A stretch of 64,000 nt of DNA from Bacillota bacterium (lineage in GTDB: Bacteria; Bacillota; Clostridia; Acetivibrionales; JAEZXR01): contig JAEZXR010000116.1 in assembly GCA_023419605.1 (NCBI GenBank), positions 52,662 through 116,661 on the forward strand, read 5' to 3'. The notes under the pieces were generated by a model. The model was not told the DNA's origin. It ran no database searches and saw nothing but the letters and a program-made list of their open reading frames with translations. Shown in pieces: positions 1 through 9,427 of the stretch. Position numbers and translations under genes: made by a program. The first letter of the stretch is position 1. The number at the start of each line of letters is the position of its first letter.

Positions 1-723
1 GGCAAAATGGGGTATTGGAGGGATACCCATCTCATGATAAGGGGAGATTTCGTATATGGGCTCCAGGCTGTCTTTTTTGATGACTTTCTTACCATCAAAA
101 GAACCCACGCCCGTAATGTCTTTTTTAACGAAGCCTTGAAGAAATACTACCCTTCCGATGATGTTCCAAAAGGAAGCATGATGCAGTTTGCCACCAGCGG
201 GCCGGATACCGAGCAGCCTGCCATTATGCAGTCCATTTTGAAAATGATTTCTGTTGCCGAAAGTAATATTTACATTACTACGCCTTATTTTGTGCCTAAC
301 GAAAGCATTATGGATGCCCTGCGGTCCGCCGCCCTCGCCGGTGTTGATGTACGGATCATTTTTCCGGGAAAATACGACCACTATATTGTATTTAAGGCTT
401 CCATGACCTACCTGAGCGAACTCACTACCTATGGAGCCAAAGTATATTTCTATGACAATAAGGCTTTTCTGCATGCCAAAGTCATAACCATTGATGGAAA
501 AATAGCTTCTGTCGGCAGCTCCAATATGGATGTGCGCAGTTTTTTTCTTAATTATGAGCTAAACGCTGTAATCTATGATGAAAAAGTAGTTTCGGAACTG
601 GACAGGATGTTTTTCGAAGACATCCGTGCCAGTGTTTATATAAGCAATGAGTACTTCGACAAGCTCTCCGTCTTTGATAAATTCATCCAGGCTATTGCCA
701 GGATCTTCTCGGCACTGTTATAG
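1..723 (+). CDS. cls: Cardiolipin synthase, C-terminal part (5' end outside window)
   Basis: Phospholipase D superfamily enzyme that joins two phosphatidylglycerols into cardiolipin at the membrane. The reading frame is open from base 1, so the gene starts upstream and only about 240 C-terminal residues are present. The segment GYWRDTHL near the start is the conserved stretch that follows the first HKD motif of bacterial Cls. The second HKD motif is complete (HAKVITIDGK at about 472-501, followed by GSSNMDVRS). The N-terminal membrane segments and first HKD are not visible. It ends with TAG at 721-723. Family assignment is strong; substrate specificity is inferred from the family. Confidence 0.9.
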   Translation, partial: GKMGYWRDTHLMIRGDFVYGLQAVFFDDFLTIKRTHARNVFFNEALKKYYPSDDVPKGSMMQFATSGPDTEQPAIMQSILKMISVAESNIYITTPYFVPNESIMDALRSAALAGVDVRIIFPGKYDHYIVFKASMTYLSELTTYGAKVYFYDNKAFLHAKVITIDGKIASVGSSNMDVRSFFLNYELNAVIYDEKVVSELDRMFFEDIRASVYISNEYFDKLSVFDKFIQAIARIFSALL

Positions 724-865
724 TACTCCAGCCTGTACAAATTTTATCCGTACCGCCTCTGCTTCATTGGAATTTTTGAAAAAACCGCGTATAATAAGAG
801 AGGATGAAGTTGCATCTTCACCGGTCTTGGGACCAAGCAAATGTAAAAAACGAAAGGTCAATTTT

Positions 866-2539
866 ATGGATAATGGATATTTATTTGCCGGCATTGTTGT
901 GCTGATCCTTTTTACCAGCCTACTGTCAAGATTTATAAATTCAGTCCGGTACTCAAAAAAAATCAAGGCACAAATTGTGCATCGTTGGGGCAAGGAACCT
1001 AAAAAAGTTAAACCGGAGAAGCTGAAGTTTATAGCAACCTACTTCAACGATACCTACCGTGAAAAAGCCCAGCAGCATAGCATCGATAACATTACCTGGA
1101 ATGATCTGGACATGGACAGAATTTTTATGCGCATTAACAACACCGGTTCCAGTGTTGGTGAAGAATACCTTTACTCGCTGCTGCGGGAACCAGTTTTCGA
1201 TGTTGAAACCTTGAAGGAAAGGGGCCGGCTGATCGAATTTTTTCAGAAAAACCCCGCCCAGCGAGAAAAGCTTCAACTGGCTCTGGCAAAGCTCGGTAAA
1301 ATTGATGATATCAACATATCCGACTACTTTACGGGAAGTGCTCCCAAGCCCACAGGCCGGGGTATATTATATAACCTGCTGGGCCTTATCGCCTTTGTGG
1401 CTCCTGCTGCGATTATTTTTAATTTTCCTCTGGGGCTGATGGTCTTTATTATTGCTTTTGCTGTCAATATGACTTTGTACTATCAATCCAAAAACGAACT
1501 CGGCTCCCGTTTGGAATCTTTAAACTACGTAGTCCGGCTGATCCAGTGCGCTAAAAATGTCATCCAGACGGATATTCCGGAAATAAGAGACTCTATCCGA
1601 ACACTCTCTATTTCCTATAAAAACCTTAAGCCCATCAGTAAAAAGGCTTTTAACCTCCTGTATACCAGTGGTGATGTTTTCGTCGAATACGTAAAAATCG
1701 CTTATTTGCGGGAGCTGGCCAGTTATGAGAGTATCTCCCGCCTCCTGGCCCGCTATAATGAAGATTTGCGGGTTATCTATGAAACCATCGGTCTATTGGA
1801 CAGTCTCGTGTCAGTGGCCTCCTTTCGGGAAAGCCTGAATTATTGGTGCGTACCGGACCTGGAAGGAGATAGCAGGAAACTGGTTTCCAAAAAGGCTTAT
1901 CACCCCCTCATTAAGGACCCGGTTTCCAATTCTCTGGAAACGGACAAGTCCCTGCTGATTACAGGTTCCAATGCCTCCGGGAAATCTACCTTCATAAAAA
2001 CCACAGCCATCAACGCCCTGCTGGCCCAGTCTATCTACACCTGTCTGGCGGAGGAATACAGCACCTGTCTCTTCAAGGTGTTCAGTTCCATGGCCTTGCG
2101 GGATGACCTCATGAGCAGCGAGAGCTATTATATCGCAGAAATCAAATCCTTAAAAAGAATTTTCGACCACCTGGAGAATAACCTCCCCTGCCTCTGCTTT
2201 ATCGATGAAGTGCTGCGAGGCACCAATACCATTGAAAGGATTGCGGCATCTTCCCAGGTACTATTCAGCCTGAGCCAGAGCAATTGTCTCTGTATAACGG
2301 CCACTCATGATATCGAACTGACGAGGATGCTGGAAGACAACTTCATCAACTACCACTTTCAGGAGCAGATCACCGATGAGGGAATTACCTTTGATTATAA
2401 GCTCTACCCCGGACGCTCCCATACCCGGAATGCCATTAAGCTGCTAAAATTCATCGGCTATGACGAAAGTATTGTAACCAGTGCGGAGGACAGGGCGCAA
2501 AAATTTCTGGCCGAAGGCAAATGGGACAAAGTCCGGTAA
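866..2539 (+). CDS. MutS-family ATPase with N-terminal membrane segment
   Basis: A 557-residue MutS-like protein that has the core/clamp and ATPase domains but no N-terminal mismatch-recognition domain. It opens with a hydrophobic segment (about residues 5-20), and has a second hydrophobic pair near residues 170-205. Walker A is GSNASGKST near residue 367, Walker B is CFIDEVLRGTNT near 445, and the switch histidine lies in ATHDIE near 480. ATG 866 is chosen because AAAGGT lies 10 bases upstream, although the frame stays open to 647 inside cls. Related stand-alone MutS-like ATPases are common in Firmicutes. A role in canonical mismatch repair is not supported because the mismatch-binding domain is missing. 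Confidence 0.85.
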   Translation: MDNGYLFAGIVVLILFTSLLSRFINSVRYSKKIKAQIVHRWGKEPKKVKPEKLKFIATYFNDTYREKAQQHSIDNITWNDLDMDRIFMRINNTGSSVGEEYLYSLLREPVFDVETLKERGRLIEFFQKNPAQREKLQLALAKLGKIDDINISDYFTGSAPKPTGRGILYNLLGLIAFVAPAAIIFNFPLGLMVFIIAFAVNMTLYYQSKNELGSRLESLNYVVRLIQCAKNVIQTDIPEIRDSIRTLSISYKNLKPISKKAFNLLYTSGDVFVEYVKIAYLRELASYESISRLLARYNEDLRVIYETIGLLDSLVSVASFRESLNYWCVPDLEGDSRKLVSKKAYHPLIKDPVSNSLETDKSLLITGSNASGKSTFIKTTAINALLAQSIYTCLAEEYSTCLFKVFSSMALRDDLMSSESYYIAEIKSLKRIFDHLENNLPCLCFIDEVLRGTNTIERIAASSQVLFSLSQSNCLCITATHDIELTRMLEDNFINYHFQEQITDEGITFDYKLYPGRSHTRNAIKLLKFIGYDESIVTSAEDRAQKFLAEGKWDKVR

Positions 2540-2544
2540 GCTGC

Positions 2545-2587
2545 ATAATAAAAAGAGGCAAAGAACTTCTTTGCCTCTTTTTATTAT
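2545..2587. terminator. Bidirectional terminator between mutS-like gene and MFS gene
   Basis: A perfect 21-bp inverted repeat with a one-base loop, core GAGGCAAAGAA/TTCTTTGCCTC, flanked by A and T runs on both sides. It lies between convergent genes ending at 2539 (+) and 2618 (-) and can serve both. Confidence 0.85.
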
Positions 2588-2617
2588 GTTACTTTTTATA
2601 TGCAGTGCATTTATAAT

Positions 2618-4003
2618 CTATCCACTAATTCCTTTCACTTTCTGAACCGCCTTCTGGATCGTGTCTTTCCCCATCGACATGAGCAAATCCTTTTGAACAC
2701 TATTCTTAAAGACAATACGGATGTAGAATGCGCACGCAAACAGAAGAATTCCCGATAATCCGAATACTACCTGCATTTTTGTTACAGGCACCATTAAAAG
2801 CTGGAAGGTGCGGCCGTCCAGGAGCTTTACAATATACGAGCCCAAAGCAGAGCATGCAAATCCTACAATCCCCCCGATAGCGGCGTTAAAGCCCAGGTAA
2901 ACGGTTCTCCCCTTTTCCGGAGAGTAGTCAAACTGCATGTTGAAAAGGGCAATGTTGATTCCTCCCCAGGCAATCCCCCCAAGAATCTGATTGATGGGCA
3001 TCAGGATGTACACATTAGCCGGTGTGGTGAAAAACCAGATGGAATGGCATAGGGCCAGAATTCCTATGGTAGCCATTGTCACCGTAGGCCAGGAAGTTCG
3101 ATCGGCAAGCTTGCCCCACAGCCTTGCGCTGACAACCAGAAATACGGAAGTGATCATATTGCAAATCGTAATGTAGGTGTAGCCCAGATTCAACCCCGTT
3201 ACCATATAAACGGAAAAAAACGGCGCTCCGATCTGCAGTCCGATATTCCACATTAAAAAGAGTCCGATAACCTTTTTAAACTTTTTATCGTGTAAAGGCA
3301 CCGTAAAGATTTCCTTCAAATTGGGTATTGTGGCACTTTTCTGCGCAGGAGGCTCCTTAATGGAGGACAGCAGCAAGAAGTTTATGACTGCGAAAACAAG
3401 TGCCATGGAAAATACCAGAATAAATCCTGTGTATTCCATGCCATTATTTTTATAGACATCCAATACCCTTCCCATGATCAGGTTAAAAACCGTAGAAACC
3501 CCAAATATTATCGAATCCCTGGTACCAAAATATCCTCCCCGGTCCCGTGGGTCCGTCAAACTCACAATCCAGTTGGAAGCCGCCGGTGTCGCAAAGGACG
3601 TGCAGGCATAGGAAATAAAATATACTGCCCATATGGTGTAAAGACGAGCACTCATTTCCGTAACCAGCAGTGGAATAAAGACCATACCTCCCAGCAGCAG
3701 CCGGTGAATAAAGGAAAATATCGAAACCCAGATTTTTCTTCGACTTAAGTTTTCAAAAACCATAGGACTGAGAATCTGAATAATGCCGGCCAGAGCCGGA
3801 ACCGCGCCGATCAGTCCGTTAAAACTGTCATCGGCTCCCATAAGATTTGCAAAACCAGCCAGATAAGCGCCGCTGGTAAGAACAAATATTGTTCTTGCGG
3901 ACACCCCTTCCAGAATAAACAGCTTTCTTCCTCGCCGCTTCTCTTTCTCACCAACCGGAGTACGGTTGAAGTAGATGTTTTCTATAACCCCTTTAAATCC
4001 CAT
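2618..4003 (-). CDS. MFS transporter
   Basis: A 461-residue major facilitator protein with about 12 hydrophobic segments and an unusually polar 35-residue N-terminus (KEKRRGRK). The cytoplasmic loop after TM2-3 carries FENLSRRKIW, which sits where the MFS signature loop is expected, and a second charged loop LWGKLADR occurs in the C-terminal half. The start has AGGAGA nine bases upstream of the ATG. It is a single gene with its own terminator (shared with the mutS-like gene). The substrate cannot be read from the sequence or from the neighbours. Confidence 0.8.
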   Translation of the reverse strand: MGFKGVIENIYFNRTPVGEKEKRRGRKLFILEGVSARTIFVLTSGAYLAGFANLMGADDSFNGLIGAVPALAGIIQILSPMVFENLSRRKIWVSIFSFIHRLLLGGMVFIPLLVTEMSARLYTIWAVYFISYACTSFATPAASNWIVSLTDPRDRGGYFGTRDSIIFGVSTVFNLIMGRVLDVYKNNGMEYTGFILVFSMALVFAVINFLLLSSIKEPPAQKSATIPNLKEIFTVPLHDKKFKKVIGLFLMWNIGLQIGAPFFSVYMVTGLNLGYTYITICNMITSVFLVVSARLWGKLADRTSWPTVTMATIGILALCHSIWFFTTPANVYILMPINQILGGIAWGGINIALFNMQFDYSPEKGRTVYLGFNAAIGGIVGFACSALGSYIVKLLDGRTFQLLMVPVTKMQVVFGLSGILLFACAFYIRIVFKNSVQKDLLMSMGKDTIQKAVQKVKGISG

Positions 4004-4263
4004 AGTATATCTCCTGCATCTGCACCGTCGTCTCTGGCTCTATTTGTTATTCGTTTTATCCCCTGTATACTTCACTATTATAACAGCTTAGTCTCATATT
4101 ACAATAAACAATAAAGCTTTTTTAAAAAAAGAATTACATAGCCGTCGATTGAATGAACTCCTGCCGTACATCCTATTGTATTCATCGGAACTGCGGGGAA
4201 AAGAGTTAACATAAAAGCACTCACACGCTATGTTTTTTTCCCGGCAGATTCAGTCAGCACACT

Positions 4264-5163
4264 TTATGTAACCCCAATCTCCCGCAAAAACTCCCCGACC
4301 TGTCTGTCATACTCCTCCCGGTTGTTCCAGTAAGCCTGTGCGTGACCCGCATTGGGCGCCAGGTATAATTTCTTCAACCCGGGCTTTACTTTATACATCT
4401 CCATACTCATCTCCTTGGGAATATAGCGGTCCTCCTGCCCATGCACAAAGAATACGGGAGTCAGCACCCTTTTCATATCTCTGACAGGGGATACACTGCC
4501 ATAAGACATGCCGGTACGGAATCGGGTTACAAGATCCGATAACGGAATGATGGGGAAAGACGGCATATGATACTCTTCATGAAGTCTATACGTAAATAAT
4601 TCCGTTAGATCTGAATAGGGACAATCGGCTACGCAAAAGGCAATCCTCGGATCAATAGCCAGATGCTGCAGCACCGTGGCGGCTCCCATGGACTCGCCCA
4701 TGGTACCGACTGTTCCTGAACCCAGCGTATTTATTACCCAGTCGGTCCAGGCTTTGAGGTCCTGCTTCTCATAATACCCGAAGGTTGTATTCTTCCCTCC
4801 GCTTTTACCGTGGTTCCTATGATCGTACAACAGTACGCTAAATCCCCTTTTTCGGAACAAATTCATATACTTGATGGATCCAAGGAGGGTCATGGTGATC
4901 CCATGACAGATAATGACGGTCTTTTGGGAACCCTTGACAGGGAAAAACCATCCATAAAGCTTATAGCCATAGGGAGATTGGATAATTACTTCCTCCTTCT
5001 CCAACCGGTCAAATTCTGCCTTTATCACTCTGCCGCTTTCCGTTTCCATGGACCAGGCTTGTTCATAGGTAAAGGTTTTCGGTAATATTGCCTTGCTGGA
5101 AAAGAAATAGGCTACCGCCAAAAGTACTGTTATAAAAACAGCAAGGATTATTAGAATGATCAT
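4264..5163 (-). CDS. Membrane-anchored alpha/beta hydrolase
   Basis: A 299-residue serine hydrolase of the alpha/beta fold. Residues 2-21 form a membrane anchor. The oxyanion region is CHGITM (about residues 86-91), the nucleophile elbow is GESMG with Ser158, the acid is probably Asp in GQEDRYIP, and the catalytic His is in AGHAQAY near the C-terminus. The layout matches the clostridial and bacillar YqkD/Bem46-like extracellular-facing hydrolases. The native substrate is unknown. The gene is monocistronic, with 260 bp of apparently empty sequence downstream (4004-4263). Confidence 0.82.
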   Translation of the reverse strand: MIILIILAVFITVLLAVAYFFSSKAILPKTFTYEQAWSMETESGRVIKAEFDRLEKEEVIIQSPYGYKLYGWFFPVKGSQKTVIICHGITMTLLGSIKYMNLFRKRGFSVLLYDHRNHGKSGGKNTTFGYYEKQDLKAWTDWVINTLGSGTVGTMGESMGAATVLQHLAIDPRIAFCVADCPYSDLTELFTYRLHEEYHMPSFPIIPLSDLVTRFRTGMSYGSVSPVRDMKRVLTPVFFVHGQEDRYIPKEMSMEMYKVKPGLKKLYLAPNAGHAQAYWNNREEYDRQVGEFLREIGVT

Positions 5164-5366
5164 AGAAACATACCGCCCCCTCTATTTTTATTCACTCGTT
5201 TTACAGATACCTGCATTTATACAGCAGGCAATCTCTCCTCCAAACCACGGTTTTACCTTCCGCGCAGCCTAAGGTTTGACGTCTGCTGTCTTTATTACAA
5301 GTATAATCCTTTTTAAAAAAGTTTAGAATCCCTCCGGATAACTTTTTAAAACGAGCTGCCGGAATA

Positions 5367-5416
5367 TAAAAAGGCATGAAAACCGACCGGTTACTTTAGT
5401 TTTCATGCCTTTTTAT
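5367..5416 (-). terminator. mnmA terminator overlapping the stop codon
   Basis: Inverted repeat AAAAAGGCATGAAAAC/GTTTTCATGCCTTTTT. The TGA stop of mnmA (5403-5405) lies within the first half of the stem on the minus strand, so the transcript folds directly over the end of the coding region. Confidence 0.8.
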
Positions 5417-6503
5417 AAATCCTGTCAATAACCCCACCTCCAAGGCAAAGCCGGTCCTGATAGAACACGACGAACTGTCCCGGAGTCACAGCTCTTTGCG
5501 GTTTATGGAAAAGTACCTCCCAGGTATTTTCCAGCTTCCGGTTCACAGTAACACCCTGGTCCGGCTGCCGGTACCGAAATTTGGCCGTACAGGTAAAGGT
5601 CTCTGCCTCAGGGAGGTCACTGACCCAGTGAACATCTGTTGCCAGCAGCCCTGTAGAAAGCAGGGCGGGATGATCTTCTCCCTGGGCCACATAAAGTATG
5701 TTTTCTTCCAGGTCCTTCTCCACCACAAACCACGGTTCGCCGGAGCCTTTTCCTCCGATTCCCAGCCCTTTTCTCTGCCCCAGGGTATAATACATGAGAC
5801 CGTCATGCCGCCCCAGCATTTCACCGGAAAGGCTTCGTATTTCTCCCGGTTGGGCGGGAAGATAATTAGAGAGGAATTCTTTGAAATCCCGCTCTCCAAT
5901 AAAACAAATTCCCGTACTGTCCTTTTTTTCCGCTGTTTTCAGTCCTGCCTTTGCTGCTATCTCCCGCACTTCCCTTTTAGGAATATCAGCCAGTGGAAAC
6001 AACGTTTTTGCTAGCTGGGATTGGCCTAGGGTGCAGAGAAAGTAACTCTGATCCTTACCTGGGTCCCTTCCCCGAAGAAGCTTATATTCCTTACCGTTAT
6101 AATCAACCCCGGCGTAGTGCCCGGTTGCCAGATAATCGGCACCAATTTTCATGGCATAATCAAGAAAGGCTTTGAATTTCACTTCTTTATTGCACATGAC
6201 ATCGGGATTCGGAGTCCTTCCCCTTTTGTATTCATCCAGGAAATAAGTAAAAACCCGGTCCCAATATTCCTTTACGAAATTCACCGTATAATAGGGGATA
6301 CCAATCTGATGGCATACGCGCACTACGTCTTCATAATCCTCCGTGGCAGTGCAGCAGCCATTTTCATCTTTTTCATCCCAATTCTTCATGAAAACGCCGA
6401 TGACCCGATAGCCCTTTTCTTTCAGAAGCCAGGCAGCTACGGAGGAATCCACACCGCCTGACATTCCCACAACAACCGTAGTATCTGCAACACTTCGGGT
6501 CAT
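5403..6503 (-). CDS. mnmA: tRNA-specific 2-thiouridylase MnmA
   Basis: Inserts sulfur at C2 of the wobble uridine of tRNA-Lys, -Glu and -Gln, using ATP and persulfide sulfur. The 366-residue length is normal. The ATP-binding PP-loop SGGVDSS is at residues 15-21. The two catalytic cysteines are Cys104 in NPDVMCNKEVKF and Cys200 in DSTGICFIGERDF. The tRNA-binding loop and C-terminal beta barrel (FVVFYQDRLCLGGG) are present. The start overlaps the stop of the upstream flavin-type gene by four bases, so the two are translationally coupled, an unusual partner for mnmA. Only the terminator inside the stop region closes the unit. Confidence 0.97.
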   Translation of the reverse strand: MTRSVADTTVVVGMSGGVDSSVAAWLLKEKGYRVIGVFMKNWDEKDENGCCTATEDYEDVVRVCHQIGIPYYTVNFVKEYWDRVFTYFLDEYKRGRTPNPDVMCNKEVKFKAFLDYAMKIGADYLATGHYAGVDYNGKEYKLLRGRDPGKDQSYFLCTLGQSQLAKTLFPLADIPKREVREIAAKAGLKTAEKKDSTGICFIGERDFKEFLSNYLPAQPGEIRSLSGEMLGRHDGLMYYTLGQRKGLGIGGKGSGEPWFVVEKDLEENILYVAQGEDHPALLSTGLLATDVHWVSDLPEAETFTCTAKFRYRQPDQGVTVNRKLENTWEVLFHKPQRAVTPGQFVVFYQDRLCLGGGVIDRIYKKA

Positions 6504-7006
6504 AGCGCACTTGCCATCCGCCGTGCCAGCTCTTTTTCATTCTTTAGCTGGAGCTCTTCTCCTTTCAGAACCTGTTTGGTTCGATCTCCGGTCTCTAAGG
6601 AATCCAGGTAAACGATTTCCTCCGGTTTGATCTTAATCACTTTGATCTTCCCGGCTTCGCTATCGAGGAGATAGGACTCCGGTGAAAATTCCCTGGCTTC
6701 CATGAGCAACTCCGGCACCTGGTCGCTGGTTTCCGCTCTTCCAAAAATTTGTACGCCCTTTATTTTTCTATAGTTAATATACTCTGTATTCACCAGCAGG
6801 CATACATTGGGGTTTTGCTGAATCGCTGTGAATTTCTCTCCTCCTGCGGACATTATATAGATATCTGTTTCTCTTCCTAAAAAGTACTGCACCGGGCTGC
6901 TTCTCGGAATATTGTTCATACAGGTTGCCAGTGATGCCTGTTTATGCTCCTTCAAAAAGCTGATGATGCGTTCATGCAGTTCCTCGGGTAATAGTTTGTT
7001 GTTCAA
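6500..7006 (-). CDS. Pyridoxamine 5'-phosphate oxidase-family flavoprotein
   Basis: A 168-residue split-barrel protein of the PNPOx-like superfamily, whose members bind FMN, F420 or haem. The conserved stretch ASLATCMNNIPRSSPVQYF near the N-terminus is the typical first strand pair of this family, followed by CLLVNTEYINYRKIKGVQIFGRA. TTG at 7004-7006 is taken as the start because AAGGAGAGG (7013-7021) lies six bases upstream; an in-frame ATG at 7042 exists but has no ribosome binding site. It is coupled to mnmA by a four-base overlap. Substrate is not known; a redox or stress role would fit the neighbouring NO/O2 genes but that is inference. Confidence 0.8.
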   Translation of the reverse strand: MNNKLLPEELHERIISFLKEHKQASLATCMNNIPRSSPVQYFLGRETDIYIMSAGGEKFTAIQQNPNVCLLVNTEYINYRKIKGVQIFGRAETSDQVPELLMEAREFSPESYLLDSEAGKIKVIKIKPEEIVYLDSLETGDRTKQVLKGEELQLKNEKELARRMASAL

Positions 7007-7092
7007 TGAAATCCTCTCCTTAGCAATAGATTCTTTTCCCATAGTATATAACCGGGGAAAAAATCTATTCGAGAGTTTCTTTTTTAAAAGTA

Positions 7093-7137
7093 AAAGGACA
7101 ACCCAAGGGACAATAGTCCCTTGGGCCGTCCTCTTTC
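7093..7137 (-). terminator. Terminator of the RIC gene
   Basis: Hairpin with arms CCCAAGGGAC and GTCCCTTGGG around AATA, extended by GGAC/GTCC, followed on the minus strand by TTTTACTTTT. It ends the fprA-ric unit before the flavin-type gene. Confidence 0.8.
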
Positions 7138-7138
7138 T

Positions 7139-7849
7139 TTACCTTTCCGCTTCCAGTCGTACAAACAGAATGTTGTTTTCCAGGTGAATGTGCTGGAACA
7201 GATCGGATTCCATCTCCTCCAGCTTTCTGAAGGTAAGCCGGTAGGTCGTGCATCCGTCCGCCGGCACCGTATAGTCCCCGGTAATCTTTCGCAGTTCCTT
7301 CAGAATATCACCGGCACCCTCGTGTTCATCTTCCGTTTCCTGCATTACCTGCATCACCCTGTTTAAAAGCTCTCCGGAAGGATTCTTACGGTATTCCTTA
7401 ATTAATGGAAACAAAATCTCTTCTTCCTTGAAAAGATGCTGTTCCAGTTCCGTTTTCAGGCTATGGAAAAGTTTATGCACGCGCATCAGCACATCCCCAT
7501 GGTGAAGGCCGTGAACACGCAGAATTTTCGTTACCAATTCGCTGATTTGGGGCAGTTCCTTCTTCATGTAGGTATGGTGCGTATCTACGATGTGGTCGAT
7601 AAGACTATCGTAGAACATGTTACGGAAGTCTTTATTTTCTTCTGCCTTGGTTTTACTTTCTTCATAGTTTCTGTTGAGCTTTTCCATGATTTCGGTTTCA
7701 TTCAGTTTTTGTTCCTTGATAGCTTCTGCCAGAGGCCTGTTTCCTCCACAGCAGAAGTCGATACCGTATTGCTTGAATATTTCGCTTGCTTTTGGCAAAA
7801 GAGATACAATTTCGCCAATGTTGGTGGTTACACTTATTTTATTTGTCAT
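7139..7849 (-). CDS. scdA: Iron-sulfur cluster repair di-iron protein (RIC/ScdA/YtfE)
   Basis: Repairs Fe-S clusters damaged by nitric oxide or oxidants. The 236-residue protein has the N-terminal ScdA domain with the signature DFCCGG at residues 31-36, then a hemerythrin-like four-helix domain that carries the di-iron ligands (DHIVDTHHTYM, HHGDVL, EQHLFKEEE, EDEHEGAG, HIHLENNILF). ATG 7849 is used because GGAGG lies eight bases upstream; the frame is open to 7879 without a better site. It lies downstream of the flavodiiron gene in the same orientation with 108 bp between. A perfect 18-bp palindrome (7918-7935) sits in that gap. Confidence 0.93.
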   Translation of the reverse strand: MTNKISVTTNIGEIVSLLPKASEIFKQYGIDFCCGGNRPLAEAIKEQKLNETEIMEKLNRNYEESKTKAEENKDFRNMFYDSLIDHIVDTHHTYMKKELPQISELVTKILRVHGLHHGDVLMRVHKLFHSLKTELEQHLFKEEEILFPLIKEYRKNPSGELLNRVMQVMQETEDEHEGAGDILKELRKITGDYTVPADGCTTYRLTFRKLEEMESDLFQHIHLENNILFVRLEAER

Positions 7850-7917
7850 GATAAATTCCTCCAATTCTTTTATTTTCATTTTAGGCAGATGTTCCCCTGC
7901 TGCCGGAATTTAGTCCT

Positions 7918-7935
7918 GAGGGGCTATAGCCCCTC
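7918..7935. promoter_or_regulatory. Perfect palindrome between fprA and scdA
   Basis: GAGGGGCTATAGCCCCTC is a perfect 18-bp palindrome. No T run follows it on the minus strand, so it is not a standard terminator. It may be an operator or an RNA processing/stability hairpin in a shared transcript. Confidence 0.5.
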
Positions 7936-7957
7936 TCGCCCATTGCCTATATCGTTA

Positions 7958-9187
7958 TCACTGATTCAAAAGCTGTTCTGCAAAGATCATACCCGCTTCC
8001 TCTGCCCGTACCAACTCTTCCTCCCGGTTAAACTTCACCCTTAGGGGGAAGAAAGGCTCAATCACTCCGGTCTTTTTCACAAGGTAATTTTGATCAATGA
8101 CGGTAAACCCTAACCCATGAAGCTGTTCATCCAGATGTACCACGGCTTCTCCGCTCCATCCATAGGAGCCGAAAGCGGCAGCAAACTTACCCTTCATCGC
8201 TTCTCCCTGTAACGACTTCAAAAATTCTTCGATATTTCCTACCATATCCGCATACCGGGTAGAACTGCCGGCCAATACGCCATCGCTCTGAAGCACCTTT
8301 TCCCGTACTTCTTCCAAGTCTGCCTTGCTCAGGTTATAAATCTCGGAAACCACTCCCAGTTCCTTCATCCCTTTCGCCACTCGGTCCGCAATCTTTCCGG
8401 TGTTGCCTGTCATAGTGCTGTATACGATAACAACCTTTCGCTCCGGGTTCTTTTCCTCTGCGACGCTCATGGCATCATACAGTGCAATAAACCTTGCAGG
8501 ACCCTCCCGCAAAACGTAACCATGAGAGGGAGCAATCATTTTTACTGTGATCCCTTTGATCTTTTCCAGCATCATCCGTACATAGGGCCGATGCGGTGCC
8601 ATGATCAGTTTGTAGTATACTTTAAAGTCTTCCAGGTACTCTTCTCTGGCTAGATCGTTGAAAATTTCAAAATTCGCAATGTGTGTACTGAAAATATCGC
8701 AGGTGAACAGGATCTCGTCTTCCTGCGCGTAGGTAATCATGGTTTCCTCTGTGTGGAGGTATGGAGTTTCAAAGAACTTGAGGATCTTTCCCCCGATGTC
8801 CAGGGTGTCTCCATCTCTCACCACTACAAACTTCCTATTGTGAAGTTTGAACATATCCTTCAGCAGCTCTGCACCCTTTTCGGTAGCCACAATTTTGGCT
8901 CTTTTCGCCTTCGCTGCCAGTGCAGGTAATGCTCCTGCGTGATCCGGCTCCACATGGTTGATCACGATATACTCAATTTCGGCTGGATCTATCATCTGAC
9001 TGAGGTTATCCACATATTCCTTCCCGAAAGCGATATCCACCGTATCGATAACGGTTGGCTTTTCTGTCATTAACAGATAGCTGTTATAGGTGGTTCCCTT
9101 TTCCAGAATCAGTCTGTGAAAAGGTACTTTCCTGTCATCTACTTTTCCTACCCAGTATATTTTTTCATTCAATCGTAACGCATTCAT
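7958..9187 (-). CDS. fprA: Flavodiiron protein (FprA, NO/O2 reductase)
   Basis: Reduces O2 to water and/or NO to N2O in anaerobes. The 409-residue protein has an N-terminal beta-lactamase-like di-iron domain with ligands His78, Glu80, Asp82, His83 (HVEPDHAG), His145, Asp164 and His222 (SHG), then a flavodoxin domain with the FMN loop YSTMTGNTG near residues 255-263. ATG 9187 is preferred: GGAGG ends eight bases upstream, whereas the in-frame ATG at 9202 would itself overlap that Shine-Dalgarno. Upstream lies a Crp/Fnr-type operator centred at -41.5 of a predicted promoter. The adjacent Cys-cluster regulator and the RIC gene support a nitrosative/oxidative stress role. Confidence 0.95.
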   Translation of the reverse strand: MNALRLNEKIYWVGKVDDRKVPFHRLILEKGTTYNSYLLMTEKPTVIDTVDIAFGKEYVDNLSQMIDPAEIEYIVINHVEPDHAGALPALAAKAKRAKIVATEKGAELLKDMFKLHNRKFVVVRDGDTLDIGGKILKFFETPYLHTEETMITYAQEDEILFTCDIFSTHIANFEIFNDLAREEYLEDFKVYYKLIMAPHRPYVRMMLEKIKGITVKMIAPSHGYVLREGPARFIALYDAMSVAEEKNPERKVVIVYSTMTGNTGKIADRVAKGMKELGVVSEIYNLSKADLEEVREKVLQSDGVLAGSSTRYADMVGNIEEFLKSLQGEAMKGKFAAAFGSYGWSGEAVVHLDEQLHGLGFTVIDQNYLVKKTGVIEPFFPLRVKFNREEELVRAEEAGMIFAEQLLNQ

Positions 9188-9224
9188 TGTGCATACCTCC
9201 ATTTATTTGTTTTCGTTTCGTCTA

Positions 9225-9274
9225 TGGTCCTATCATACAACTATGCGCCAATAAATTCTGTGACTGGGATCAAA
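9225..9274 (-). promoter_or_regulatory. Predicted class II Crp/Fnr-type promoter of fprA
   Basis: TGTGA-N6-TCAAA lies at 9259-9274. On the minus strand a TATGAT -10 element sits at 9237-9232, which predicts transcription from about 9225. The site centre at 9266.5 is then exactly at -41.5, the position of class II activation by Crp/Fnr proteins. No separate -35 box is obvious, as expected for an activator-dependent promoter. Confidence 0.6.
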
Positions 9275-9302
9275 ATTTTTATTTATTCTGCAAATAAATA
9301 GT

Positions 9303-9347
9303 AAAAGCCGCGAAATGAGTACAATAGTGTACCCATTCCACGGCTTT
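9303..9347 (-). terminator. Terminator of the Crp/Fnr gene
   Basis: Imperfect hairpin AAAGCCGTGGAATGGGTACA / TGTACTCATTTCGCGGCTTT on the minus strand, followed by TTTTACTATTTATTT. Confidence 0.8.
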
Positions 9348-9427
9348 GATTTTACATCCCTTCCAGGCCAATCTATGTAATTTACGATAGAACTTGAAGG
9401 ATTCGGAAGTTACCGATCGTATTCCAT

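Noticed and set aside
4004..4263. Small gene between the MFS and hydrolase genes
   Set aside because: No frame with a ribosome binding site and plausible composition on either strand.
7918..7935. fprA terminator
   Set aside because: Stem is strong but no T run follows on the minus strand, so it is listed as a palindrome of unknown role.
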